From the NCBI GenBank assembly GCA_017989575.1, contig JAGNPP010000130.1, forward strand, positions 1 through 7,038: 7,038 bases of DNA. Reading direction: 5' to 3'. A program made the position numbers and the translations under genes. The stretch is from Chryseobacterium sp. (GTDB lineage: Bacteria > Bacteroidota > Bacteroidia > Flavobacteriales > Weeksellaceae). How positions within the stretch are numbered: the stretch's first letter is position 1; each line of letters starts with the position of its first letter. The notes below the pieces were generated by a model, which made no database searches, had not been told where the DNA came from, and saw only the letters and a list, made by a program, of their open reading frames with translations. Shown here in pieces: positions 1 to 6,074 of this stretch.

Positions 1-1137
1 ATAGAAAGTGTTCGCCAGTTGCAATGGGAATTGGGCAAAAACAATTCGATGGTGATTCATTTGACCTTGTTGCCATATTTATCTTCAAGCGGAGAATTGA
101 AAACCAAGCCTTCTCAACATTCCGTGCGTCAGTTGATGGAAAGCGGAATCCAAGCTGATGTTTTGGTTTGCAGAACGGAACATACCATTCCGAAAGAATT
201 GCGTTCCAAATTGGCTCAGTTTTGTAACGTTGGATTAGAAAACGTTATCGAATGTATAGATATGGACACGATTTACGAAGTTCCATTATACCTACAAAAA
301 CAACATTTTGACGAGGTTGTTCTCAAGGAATTAAATCTTCCTATTGGAAAAGAAATCAATCTAAAAGACTGGAAATCATTCCTTAAAAAATATAAAAATC
401 CAAAAAGAACTGTAGAAATTGCTTTGGTTGGAAAATATGTTTCCCTTCAGGATTCTTACAAATCGATTGCGGAAGCCTTCATCCACGCAGGTTCTGATAT
501 GGAAACAGAAGTGAAAGTAAGATGGGTTTACAGTGGTGATATCGAGCAAGAAGGTGCAGAAAAATTGTTAAACGGCGTTGATGGAATCTTGATTGCGCCA
601 GGTTTTGGAGACAGAGGAATTGAAGGTAAAATTCAGGCTTCGAAATATGCGAGAGAGAATAAAGTGCCTTTATTAGGAATTTGTTTGGGAATGCAGATTA
701 TGACCATCGAGTTTGCAAGAAATGTCTTGGAATTGAGCAAGGCCAACAGTGTGGAGTTCGATACTTCTACGCCAGACCCTGTGATTTCTCTAATGGAAGA
801 GCAGAAAAACGTCGTAGAAAAAGGCGGAACAATGCGTCTTGGTGCGTGGAAATGTGTTCTGAAACAAGGTTCAAAACTGGCTGAGGTTTACGACGCAAAA
901 ACCATCTCCGAGCGTCACCGCCACAGATATGAGTTCAACAGCGATTACAAAAAAGATTTTGAAGAAAAAGGCCTAATTCCAACAGGTCTGAATCCGGAAA
1001 CAGATTTGGTAGAAACTTTGGAATTGAAAGATCACCCTTTCTACGTTGGCGTTCAATATCATCCGGAATATAAAAGTACGGTGGCAACACCACATCCTTT
1101 ATTCAAAGCTTTTATCAGCGCAACGGTTAAGAAATAG
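1..1137 (+). CDS. pyrG: CTP synthase (glutamine-hydrolysing), 3' part; 5' end outside window
   Basis: CTP synthase makes CTP from UTP in the cytosol, using ATP and ammonia taken from glutamine; it is the last step of pyrimidine nucleotide synthesis. The frame is open from base 1 and 378 codons are present, so about 155-165 N-terminal residues of a ~540-residue enzyme are missing. The end of the synthase domain is visible, including the conserved SGELKTKPSQHSV segment (from about 88) of the nucleotide-binding region. A class I glutamine amidotransferase domain starts near VEIALVGKYVSL (about 412). Its nucleophile lies in GICLGMQ (Cys codon 682-684), and the His and Glu of the triad are in YHPEY (His 1060-1062, Glu 1066-1068). 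The GTMRLGAWKC and ERHRHRYEFN segments are family hallmarks. It appears intact, ends in TAG followed directly by TAA, and is separated from yidC by a terminator. The first in-frame ATG, at 19, is internal and not the true start. Confidence 0.98.
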   Translation: MESVRQLQWELGKNNSMVIHLTLLPYLSSSGELKTKPSQHSVRQLMESGIQADVLVCRTEHTIPKELRSKLAQFCNVGLENVIECIDMDTIYEVPLYLQKQHFDEVVLKELNLPIGKEINLKDWKSFLKKYKNPKRTVEIALVGKYVSLQDSYKSIAEAFIHAGSDMETEVKVRWVYSGDIEQEGAEKLLNGVDGILIAPGFGDRGIEGKIQASKYARENKVPLLGICLGMQIMTIEFARNVLELSKANSVEFDTSTPDPVISLMEEQKNVVEKGGTMRLGAWKCVLKQGSKLAEVYDAKTISERHRHRYEFNSDYKKDFEEKGLIPTGLNPETDLVETLELKDHPFYVGVQYHPEYKSTVATPHPLFKAFISATVKK

Positions 1138-1148
1138 TAAAAAGTATT

Positions 1149-1211
1149 AAGTATAATGTACAAAGTATGATTCAGAATATGAAGAAATACATTGTACATT
1201 ATACTTTTTTT
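1149..1211 (+). terminator. Probable intrinsic terminator of pyrG, long A/T-rich arms
   Basis: A perfect 15-bp inverted repeat starts 11 bases after the pyrG stop. The left arm is 1149-1163 (AAGTATAATGTACAA) and the right arm 1192-1206, with a 28-nt loop and a run of seven T from 1205 to 1211. Position, perfect arms and T-tract fit an intrinsic terminator. The stem is A/T-rich and the loop long, so it could also be a repeat element that serves as a terminator. The word AAAGTAT occurs at 1141 and 1162 and again near 1220, giving a repetitive look. Confidence 0.6.
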
Positions 1212-1282
1212 ACATAATACAGCAGAAAAAAAGTATTTCTCTGAGCCATTCGTCTTTATAATGGATTCTGAAAAATAAACAC

Positions 1283-1290
1283 TATTTTTG
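1283..1290 (+). promoter_or_regulatory. Putative Bacteroidetes-type -7 box of the yidC promoter
   Basis: TATTTTTG matches the Bacteroidetes -7 consensus TAnnTTTG exactly and lies 91 bases before the yidC ATG. I see no convincing TTG -33 element at the usual 17-23-base spacing, so the call rests on the -7 box alone. If correct, transcription starts near 1297 and the leader of about 85 nt contains the small hairpin at 1322-1342. Confidence 0.45.
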
Positions 1291-1317
1291 CAGACCAAAA
1301 TGAATTAGGTTTTGAAC

Positions 1318-1345
1318 TGTCAGTCTGAGGCTCTCGAAGACTTTC
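1318..1345 (+). repeat. Small palindromic repeat in the yidC leader
   Basis: The stretch folds into a hairpin: AGTCT (1322-1326) pairs with AGACT (1338-1342), and GAG (1327-1329) pairs with CTC (1333-1335), with a GCT loop and a GA bulge. The order of words (TGTCAGTCTGAG, a short centre, then CGAAGACT) resembles a palindrome scattered in many flavobacterial intergenic regions, often seen with a CTTGT or CGGAGT centre. That resemblance is from memory and was not searched. It lies about 40 nt before the yidC start. Confidence 0.5.
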
Positions 1346-1381
1346 AAATTAAAAACCTTAAACTTTAAACTCAATTCTATA

Positions 1382-3163
1382 ATGCAACAGAATAACGGAC
1401 TAGATAAAAGCCAGCTGATTAGCTTCGGTATTTTTTCTATGATTCTTATCGGTTTTATGTTTTATTTCCAAAACAAAAACGCACAGGAGCAACAAGAACA
1501 ATTGGCAATAGACGCCAAAAAAACGGAACTTGTCACCAAGGCCAAACCTCTCGCTACCAACTTAAATGCAACTGCAGTTACACCAACTTCCGTTCAGAAA
1601 GTGAAACTTCACAATGATGAGTTGGATTTGGAATTTTCCAGCGTTGGTGGTCAATTGAGCTCTGTGAAATTAAATAAATTTGAAGCTTTCGGAGGTAAAC
1701 CACTTTATTTGTTTAATAACAACAATGCAAGTTATGGTTTCCAATTCAAAGACAAATCCGGTAAAGTTTTCAATACCAAAGATTTGGTTTTTGCACCACA
1801 AGTTGCAGGGAATGTTGTGACGTTGAGTTCTCAAATCGGAACGGCGACGATTCAATTTATTTATACACTTAAAGCAAAATATACTGTAGATTTCCAGGTG
1901 AAAACACAAGGTTTGGCAACATTGGTAAACGATGGCAAAGCTAATTTTGTTTGGGATTACAATGTAAGAGGTGCAGAAAAAGGACGTTCGCAAGAGGAGA
2001 CTCACACAGAGTTTTCTTACGCATTCAACAATTATAAAGACTACGATTACGACGCTCGTACCGATATGGATGAGCCAGATGAGACCCTTAACTGGATTGG
2101 CGTGAAGCAACAGTTTTTCTCTGCAGTGATCGAAGCTAAGAATGGATTCACAAAATCTAAAGGATATCAGGAACCAATCGAGGAAGGTGAGTTTTTGAAG
2201 AAATTCAATTTTGACGGTCAGGTTAATTTAGCTGGAAATGAGCTGAATCAAGATTTCACTTGGTATTTTATGCCATTGGATATGGATTTGCTTAAATCGT
2301 TTGACAACAAAAACTTCGACGAGATTTTACCACTTGGTTGGTCATTCATCGGGTCATTGAACCGTCACGTGTTTATGCCGATGTACACCTTGATTTCAGG
2401 TTGGGGCATCGCAGCAGGTTGGGCAATTTTCTGGATGACGATTATTATCAAACTAATCTTGTCGCCGGTAATGTTCAAACAGCACAAACTAAGTGCGATG
2501 ATGAAAGTGATTCGTCCGGAAATCGACGAAGTGAACGCAAAATTCAAGGATGCAGATCCGATGAAAAAACAGCAGGAAACAATGGCAGTTTACAGGAAAG
2601 CCGGCGTGAACCAAATGGCAGGATGTTTACCAGCTTTGGTTCAGATTCCGCTATTCTACGCACTTTTCCGATTCTTCCCGAATATGCTAGACCTCCGAGG
2701 CAAGAGCTTCTGGTTCGCACCAGATTTGACGGCTTACGATGATGTGATCAAGTTCGGATTCAACGTTCCACTTTTGGGAGAGCATTTGAGTATTTTAGCA
2801 TTAGCTTGTACGATTGTAATCTTGATTTACACTGTGATGACGTCCGGAAACATCCAGCAACCACAACAGGAAGGAATGCCGAATATGAAAGTGTTGATGT
2901 ACATTTTCCCAATCACATTCCTGTTCTTTTTGAACAGTTCTGCGTCAGGATTATCTTGGTATTATTTCGTGTCCAATGCGATTAACATTGTAATTATTTT
3001 GGTCATCAAATATTTCATCCTCGATGAGAAAAAAATCCACGCTCAAATTCAGGAAAACAAACAGAAGGAACCGAAAAAAGAAGGCAAATTCCAAAAACGA
3101 ATGAGAGAGATGATGGAGCAAGCGCAAGAGCAACAGAAAGCACAGCAAAACAAAAAGAAATAA
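1382..3163 (+). CDS. yidC: Membrane protein insertase YidC
   Basis: YidC (Oxa1/Alb3 family) inserts and folds inner-membrane proteins, alone or with SecYEG. The 593-residue product has the Gram-negative layout: an N-terminal membrane anchor (about residues 11-29), a periplasmic beta-rich domain (about 75-300), and the conserved insertase core from about 325. Core segments include AIFWMTIIIKLILSP (348-362), GVNQMAGCLPALVQIPLFYAL (408-428), MKVLMYIFPITFLFFL (502-517) and SGLSWYYFVSNAINIVIIL (522-540). Lys357 sits where the groove arginine of the E. coli protein is found, a conservative swap. The C-terminal tail (about 550-593) is rich in Lys, Gln and Glu and probably helical, consistent with ribosome contact. 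The ATG start is supported by the immediate membrane anchor; the leader is A-rich with no Shine-Dalgarno sequence, normal for the phylum. Adjacency to pyrG is common in flavobacteria. It looks intact. Confidence 0.98.
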   Translation: MQQNNGLDKSQLISFGIFSMILIGFMFYFQNKNAQEQQEQLAIDAKKTELVTKAKPLATNLNATAVTPTSVQKVKLHNDELDLEFSSVGGQLSSVKLNKFEAFGGKPLYLFNNNNASYGFQFKDKSGKVFNTKDLVFAPQVAGNVVTLSSQIGTATIQFIYTLKAKYTVDFQVKTQGLATLVNDGKANFVWDYNVRGAEKGRSQEETHTEFSYAFNNYKDYDYDARTDMDEPDETLNWIGVKQQFFSAVIEAKNGFTKSKGYQEPIEEGEFLKKFNFDGQVNLAGNELNQDFTWYFMPLDMDLLKSFDNKNFDEILPLGWSFIGSLNRHVFMPMYTLISGWGIAAGWAIFWMTIIIKLILSPVMFKQHKLSAMMKVIRPEIDEVNAKFKDADPMKKQQETMAVYRKAGVNQMAGCLPALVQIPLFYALFRFFPNMLDLRGKSFWFAPDLTAYDDVIKFGFNVPLLGEHLSILALACTIVILIYTVMTSGNIQQPQQEGMPNMKVLMYIFPITFLFFLNSSASGLSWYYFVSNAINIVIILVIKYFILDEKKIHAQIQENKQKEPKKEGKFQKRMREMMEQAQEQQKAQQNKKK

Positions 3164-3169
3164 ATATAG

Positions 3170-3198
3170 AAAGCGGTAATTTTTTTACCGCTTTTTTT
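3170..3198 (+). terminator. Strong intrinsic terminator of yidC
   Basis: A perfect 10-bp stem, AAAGCGGTAA (3170-3179) against TTACCGCTTT (3185-3194), with a five-T loop, is followed by T up to 3198. It starts seven bases after the yidC stop codon, a textbook arrangement. Confidence 0.9.
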
Positions 3199-3205
3199 AT
3201 GCCTC

Positions 3206-3241
3206 AACCCCTTCAGAGTTTCAAACTCTGAAGGGGTTTTT
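3206..3241 (+). repeat. Palindromic repeat, copy 1 (terminator-like)
   Basis: The left arm 3206-3221 (AACCCCTTCAGAGTTT) is perfectly complementary to 3223-3238, leaving effectively a 14-bp stem with a TTCAA loop, followed by T to 3241. It could act as a second terminator, but a near-identical copy lies 219 bp downstream (3425-3460), so it is better described as a repeated palindrome. I recall similar CCCCTTCAGAGTTT palindromes scattered in Chryseobacterium-type genomes; no search was possible. Confidence 0.8.
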
Positions 3242-3243
3242 CC

Positions 3244-3280
3244 ACTTTGTCAAAGTTTCAAATCTTTGACAAAGTTTTTT
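3244..3280 (+). repeat. Second palindrome, terminator-like, different arm sequence
   Basis: ACTTTGTCAAAG (3244-3255) pairs perfectly with CTTTGACAAAGT (3264-3275) around an eight-base loop, and T runs to 3280. Its centre (AGTTTCAAA) matches the centre of the neighbouring palindrome while the arms differ, suggesting two members of one repeat style. It is the third terminator-like hairpin in a row after yidC. Confidence 0.7.
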
Positions 3281-3404
3281 AGGAGCTTAATCCTGCTGTC
3301 CACGATATCTTTTTTGTTTTTCAGAACGTTTGTCATTCTAAACGACGTAAGCCACAGAAAAACAAAAAAGGATGCCGTTCCCATCAGGGCTAGGGGTTTC
3401 CTAG
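3281..3404 (+). repeat. Structured intergenic element, possible Flavo-1-like RNA or dispersed repeat
   Basis: This non-coding stretch has nested pairing. TCCTG (3291-3295) can pair with CAGGG (3385-3389), enclosing a long arm in which 3309-3322 pairs perfectly with 3357-3370 (14 bp, mostly T against A). After a bulged G the arm continues with 3307-3308 against 3372-3373. CTAGG (3390-3394) can also pair with CCTAG (3400-3404). The conserved-looking ends (AGGAGC at the left, CCATCAGGGCTAGG at the right) are words I associate with a dispersed flavobacterial intergenic element. The Rfam Flavo-1 motif is one candidate identity, but I cannot confirm it. The strand is also unproven: the arms are long enough to fold from either transcript. 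Confidence 0.5.
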
Positions 3405-3424
3405 AAAGTTCAACATATTCAATT

Positions 3425-3460
3425 AACCCCTCGAGAGTTTCAAACTCTGAAGGGGTTTTT
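3425..3460 (+). repeat. Palindromic repeat, copy 2
   Basis: This 36-base copy matches copy 1 (3206-3241) at all but two positions: TC in the left arm has become CG, leaving a two-base mismatch in an otherwise 16-base arm (3425-3440 against 3442-3457). Five T follow. The two copies lie in the same orientation and bracket the palindrome at 3244-3280 and the structured element at 3281-3404. Confidence 0.8.
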
Positions 3461-3479
3461 AGATAACAATAAAATTCAC

Positions 3480-3487
3480 GAAATTTG
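3480..3487 (+). promoter_or_regulatory. Possible -7 box upstream of trmH
   Basis: GAAATTTG differs from the Bacteroidetes -7 consensus TAnnTTTG only at the first base and lies 23 bases before the trmH GTG. No clear TTG is seen at the -33 spacing. The stack of terminator-like hairpins after yidC makes a separate promoter for trmH likely, but this particular box is weakly supported. Confidence 0.3.
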
Positions 3488-3510
3488 CAACCAATCTTAA
3501 ACCCAAAACC

Positions 3511-4170
3511 GTGAACTTAGAATCCACTTACGAGTATCTTCAAACTTTTCTAACACCAGAACGATTTCAAAAAATCGAACATTTTTCCAAAGAAAGTTCA
3601 GATTTCGTTTTACCAGTGATGGAAGATATTTACCAATTCCGAAACGCTGCGGCGATTGTAAGAAGCGTGGAAGCTTGCGGATTTCATAAGGTTGTGGCGA
3701 TGGAAAAAGAAAATTTTTTCGAACCAAATTTGAAAGTTACCAAAGGCGCAGACACGTGGGTTGAGGTCGAGAAAATGCCGAGAACGATAGAATCATTAAA
3801 ACAAATCAAAAACCGAGGTTACAAAATCGTCGCCGTTTCTGCAGAGAACAACGCAAAAATGCTTCCGGATTATAAAGTTGATGAGCCATTGGCTTTGGTC
3901 TTCGGAACAGAGTGGGAGGGAACGACGGACGAGCTTTTGGGTTTTGCTGATGAAACCTTGGCAATTCCAATGTTCGGCTTCACGAGAAGTTTCAACGTTT
4001 CTGTAGCTGCCGCAATTTGTATGTACGAACTCAAACAAAAACTCCTAAAATCCAACATCGATTACAAATTGTCCGAAGAAAAATTACTACAAATGAAAAT
4101 CCGTTGGGCAAAAAACTCGATTCCAAGTGGTGATATGATTTTGGAAAAATATCTGCGAGAGAATTCTTAG
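3511..4170 (+). CDS. trmH: TrmH-family tRNA/rRNA 2'-O-methyltransferase, probably tRNA (Gm18)
   Basis: SpoU/TrmH enzymes are trefoil-knot methyltransferases that use S-adenosylmethionine to methylate a ribose 2'-OH; TrmH modifies G18 in the tRNA D-loop. The 219-residue product is close to the ~229 of E. coli TrmH. The three family motifs are in order: NAAAIVR (45-51, containing the catalytic-type Arg51), LALVFGTEWEG (127-137) and IPMFGFTRSFNVSVAAA (152-168), which form the knotted cofactor pocket. The C-terminal LSEEKLLQMKIRWAKNSI segment is typical of TrmH rather than RlmB. The start is GTG at 3511; no upstream ATG is in frame, and the next Met (residue 37) would remove the N-terminal helix. 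The lipoprotein gene starts nine bases after the stop and is probably cotranscribed. The exact target nucleotide is inferred from family, not shown. Confidence 0.9.
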   Translation: MNLESTYEYLQTFLTPERFQKIEHFSKESSDFVLPVMEDIYQFRNAAAIVRSVEACGFHKVVAMEKENFFEPNLKVTKGADTWVEVEKMPRTIESLKQIKNRGYKIVAVSAENNAKMLPDYKVDEPLALVFGTEWEGTTDELLGFADETLAIPMFGFTRSFNVSVAAAICMYELKQKLLKSNIDYKLSEEKLLQMKIRWAKNSIPSGDMILEKYLRENS

Positions 4171-4179
4171 ATTTATTTA

Positions 4180-4650
4180 ATGAAAAACGTAATTTCTTTG
4201 ATTGGTTTGCTGTTGATTTTTTCTTGTGAAAAAAAAGAAGAGAAAAAAGATATTATAAATCAAAAAGATGGTGATTGGATAATTCTGAATGATAAAAACA
4301 AGATTCCTGAACAAATCAAAGATTTTTTTCTTGCAAAAGAAAATAGAGAATTAGACATTGTCAATCCTGATGAGGAATTTAATAGAACAGATGTTGTTTT
4401 AAAACCTAATCTACCTTTCAGACAATTGAGATTATTAGAAAAGAAAAATCAAACTTGGCGAATGGTTTACATCCAAGGTGGAATTGGAAAATATTATCAA
4501 TTCTATGAATTTAAAATTCAAGGAGACACAATCTCGGAAATCAAAAAAGCTTATTCTTTTGAAAATATTGAAACAAATGATTCATTAGAATATTATATTA
4601 AAAAAGAGAAAGTGAAATTTGAGAAAATCAAAATCAAATATGAATACTAG
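4180..4650 (+). CDS. Small predicted lipoprotein of unknown function
   Basis: I do not recognise this 156-residue protein. It starts with a short signal peptide (Lys2, hydrophobic residues 4-14) and a lipobox-like LIFSC ending at Cys16, so it should be lipid-anchored. The CEKKEEKKD stretch directly after the Cys is charged and acidic-basic, in keeping with the lysine/acidic signals reported to send Bacteroidetes lipoproteins to the cell surface. The mature part is rich in Lys, Glu, Ile and aromatic residues, with probable beta strands around 85-125 (TWRMVYIQGGIGKYYQFYEF), and no catalytic motif is visible. It is visibly more A-rich than trmH, which ends nine bases upstream and probably shares its transcript. 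No Shine-Dalgarno sequence is present. Its stop lies 17 bases from the convergent oxidoreductase stop. Confidence 0.8.
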   Translation: MKNVISLIGLLLIFSCEKKEEKKDIINQKDGDWIILNDKNKIPEQIKDFFLAKENRELDIVNPDEEFNRTDVVLKPNLPFRQLRLLEKKNQTWRMVYIQGGIGKYYQFYEFKIQGDTISEIKKAYSFENIETNDSLEYYIKKEKVKFEKIKIKYEY

Positions 4651-4660
4651 TTTTAGTATT
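4643..4660. terminator. Weak hairpin between convergent genes
   Basis: AATACTA (4643-4649) pairs perfectly with TAGTATT (4654-4660) around a GTTT loop, overlapping the lipoprotein stop codon and lying just past the oxidoreductase stop. It is only 7 bp, A/T-rich and without a T-tract on either strand. A weak bidirectional terminator is possible but not demonstrated. Confidence 0.25.
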
Positions 4661-4667
4661 TAATGAT

Positions 4668-5780
4668 TTAAGAAACCAACTCACAAACCATTTCCCCAAT
4701 CTTAGGCGCCAGCGCAACGCCCATTCCAGACAATCTCACAGCGCAGAATTGTCTTTCAGAAATTTGTTTTACAATCGGTGTTTTCTCGCTTCCCATTGCC
4801 ATAATTCCTGACCAACGCATTGCGATTTTAAAATCTTGATTTGGAAAAATCACATTTTTTAAAAATTGTTCCAAATGATTTTGCAGAAATTCTGTTGTTT
4901 CAAAATTCGTGGTTTTTTCGGTTTCAAAATCTTGATTTCTTGCGCCTCCAAGTAGAATCCGGTTTCCGAGATTTCTGAAATAATAGAATCCTTCATCGTA
5001 ATGGAAAGTTCCTTTAAGTTTCAAATTTTCAATCGGTTCTGTTAAGATAATTTGTCCTCTTGCGGGAATTATTTCTTCTGATTTAAGGAACTTTGAACTG
5101 AAAGCATTCGTGCAAAAAATCACTTTTTCTGATTTTAAAATTAGATTTTCATTAATCTTAATTTCAATCTCATTTTCGGTTTCAGAAAACGATTCCACTT
5201 CTGTTCCACAGAGAAATTCTACTTTTAGTTCGTGACATTTTTCTACGAGTTTCATTAATAATTTTCCCGAATGCAAACTTCCTTCACAAAGATTCTCAAC
5301 CAAAAATTCTGATTCCCCCAATTCAAATTCTTTGATTTTTTCATTGACAATTCTGAAAGTGTTTTCAGTTTTTGTAATCGGAAAAAGATGTTGATTCACT
5401 TCATCTAATTTTTCCAAAGCAGATTCATCATTCAAAATTTCATAACCGCCACACAATTCAAAATCAATCTCATCATTAGCAAAATAATTCTGAATCTTCT
5501 GCAAACCTTTGAATCTCATTTTCACCAAATCCAACGTCTTTTCCCAACCCATTTTCTCGGAATCAGAAATAATCTCCGTCAAACTTCCGAAGCACGCAAA
5601 TCCTGCATTTCGTGTAGAAGCGCCAGTCGGAATTGGATGTCGTTCAACAATTAAAACTGATTTTTCAGGATGTTTGTCTTTGATAGAAATTGCAGTCCAA
5701 AGTCCGGTAAATCCCGAACCGATAATGATAATTTCTCTTTTTCTGTAAAAAGTTTCGAGTTCCCAAATGCTTGGATTCAT
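4668..5780 (-). CDS. DAO-family FAD-dependent oxidoreductase
   Basis: This 370-residue protein belongs to the D-amino-acid oxidase/glycine oxidase-like flavoenzyme family, which typically oxidises amines or amino acids. A Rossmann beta-alpha-beta unit opens it: IIIIGSGFTG (17-26) with the GxGxxG phosphate loop, and Glu46 at the end of the second strand (LIVE) for the adenosine ribose. GASTRNAGF (53-61) is the next FAD contact, resembling the GAS-RN-G motif of gamma-glutamylputrescine oxidase relatives. VIFCTNAFS (220-228) and the C-terminal RLSGMGVALAPKIGEMV (349-365) complete the FAD site. YFRN and ILLGGARNQDFE (267-286) and MRWSGIMAMGSEKTPIV (321-337) are typical substrate-domain segments. 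No signal peptide is seen, so it is probably cytosolic. The substrate cannot be told from sequence. The ATG at 5780 puts the glycine loop at a normal distance and the next Met is far downstream. The region upstream holds a 196-bp inverted repeat. Confidence 0.9.
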   Translation of the reverse strand: MNPSIWELETFYRKREIIIIGSGFTGLWTAISIKDKHPEKSVLIVERHPIPTGASTRNAGFACFGSLTEIISDSEKMGWEKTLDLVKMRFKGLQKIQNYFANDEIDFELCGGYEILNDESALEKLDEVNQHLFPITKTENTFRIVNEKIKEFELGESEFLVENLCEGSLHSGKLLMKLVEKCHELKVEFLCGTEVESFSETENEIEIKINENLILKSEKVIFCTNAFSSKFLKSEEIIPARGQIILTEPIENLKLKGTFHYDEGFYYFRNLGNRILLGGARNQDFETEKTTNFETTEFLQNHLEQFLKNVIFPNQDFKIAMRWSGIMAMGSEKTPIVKQISERQFCAVRLSGMGVALAPKIGEMVCELVS

Positions 5781-5812
5781 AGTTTTTGATTGTGAGTTTT
5801 AAGATGAAAAAA

Positions 5813-6008
5813 TAAACGCAAAGATTTAATTTGAAAACTGTAAAAATTTAAGCTTGCAAAGGCAGATAAATCTACACTGATGAAGCTTTTGATTACGCGC
5901 TTGCAGTGATTTTTTCATTTATTTAATAATTCTGCCTTCATCAAATCAATTTATTGGTTATTCTTTGCAGGCTTTAATTACAGAAGATTTGATAAATCTT
6001 TGCGTTTA
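5813..6008. repeat. 196-bp nested inverted repeat, MITE-like
   Basis: The ends are perfect 16-bp inverted repeats: TAAACGCAAAGATTTA at 5813-5828 and its complement at 5993-6008. The similarity continues inward. TTTAAGCTTGCAAAG (from about 5847) corresponds to the complement of the stretch around 5964-5978, with CTGTAA words in matching places. AAGGCAGA (5859-5866) pairs with 5931-5938, and TGATGAAG (5878-5885) with 5936-5943. CACTG (5875-5879) can instead pair with CAGTG (5904-5908). Because the outermost bases are TA on both sides, a TA target duplication of the mariner/IS630 kind is possible but cannot be distinguished from the repeat itself. There is no coding content, so if mobile it would be non-autonomous. 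Confidence 0.65.
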
Positions 6009-6015
6009 AATTTTG

Positions 6016-6023
6016 CAAAAGTA
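6016..6023 (-). promoter_or_regulatory. Possible promoter -7 box for the FAD oxidoreductase
   Basis: On the minus strand these bases read TACTTTTG, an exact match to TAnnTTTG. A TTG lies upstream at 6050-6048, with a 24-base spacer, slightly longer than usual. It is the only full match between the two minus-strand genes. If used, the transcript would begin near 6009 and carry the whole 196-bp inverted repeat as a leader of about 230 nt. Confidence 0.35.
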
Positions 6024-6074
6024 AATGTCTGAAAAATGTGATGTACTCAAGTTTTATGTTAAAATTCTCATATT

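Noticed and set aside
1059..1298. Minus-strand 79-codon open frame at the pyrG end
   Set aside because: Covers the pyrG 3' end and its terminator; the hydrophobic translation arises from the A/T-rich arms and no promoter is evident.
1670..2110. Minus-strand 146-codon open frame inside yidC
   Set aside because: It lies wholly within the well-supported yidC coding region, and its translation has no recognisable domain; it is a shadow of yidC.
2338..2742. Plus-strand 134-codon open frame inside yidC in another frame
   Set aside because: Overlaps the conserved insertase core of yidC; the translation is low-similarity, charged filler with no domain.
3206..3460. CRISPR-like array from the two repeated palindromes
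   Set aside because: Only two copies with a 183-base intervening segment that itself has structure; no regular spacers and no cas genes.
3266..3466. 66-codon open frame across the repeat cluster
   Set aside because: It runs through palindromes and the structured element, and its start lies in a hairpin; the repeat structure explains the sequence better than a protein.
5813..6008. Known riboswitch class ahead of the oxidoreductase
   Set aside because: I could not match any thiamine, cobalamin, SAM or FMN core motif; the long symmetrical inverted repeat fits a repeat element better.
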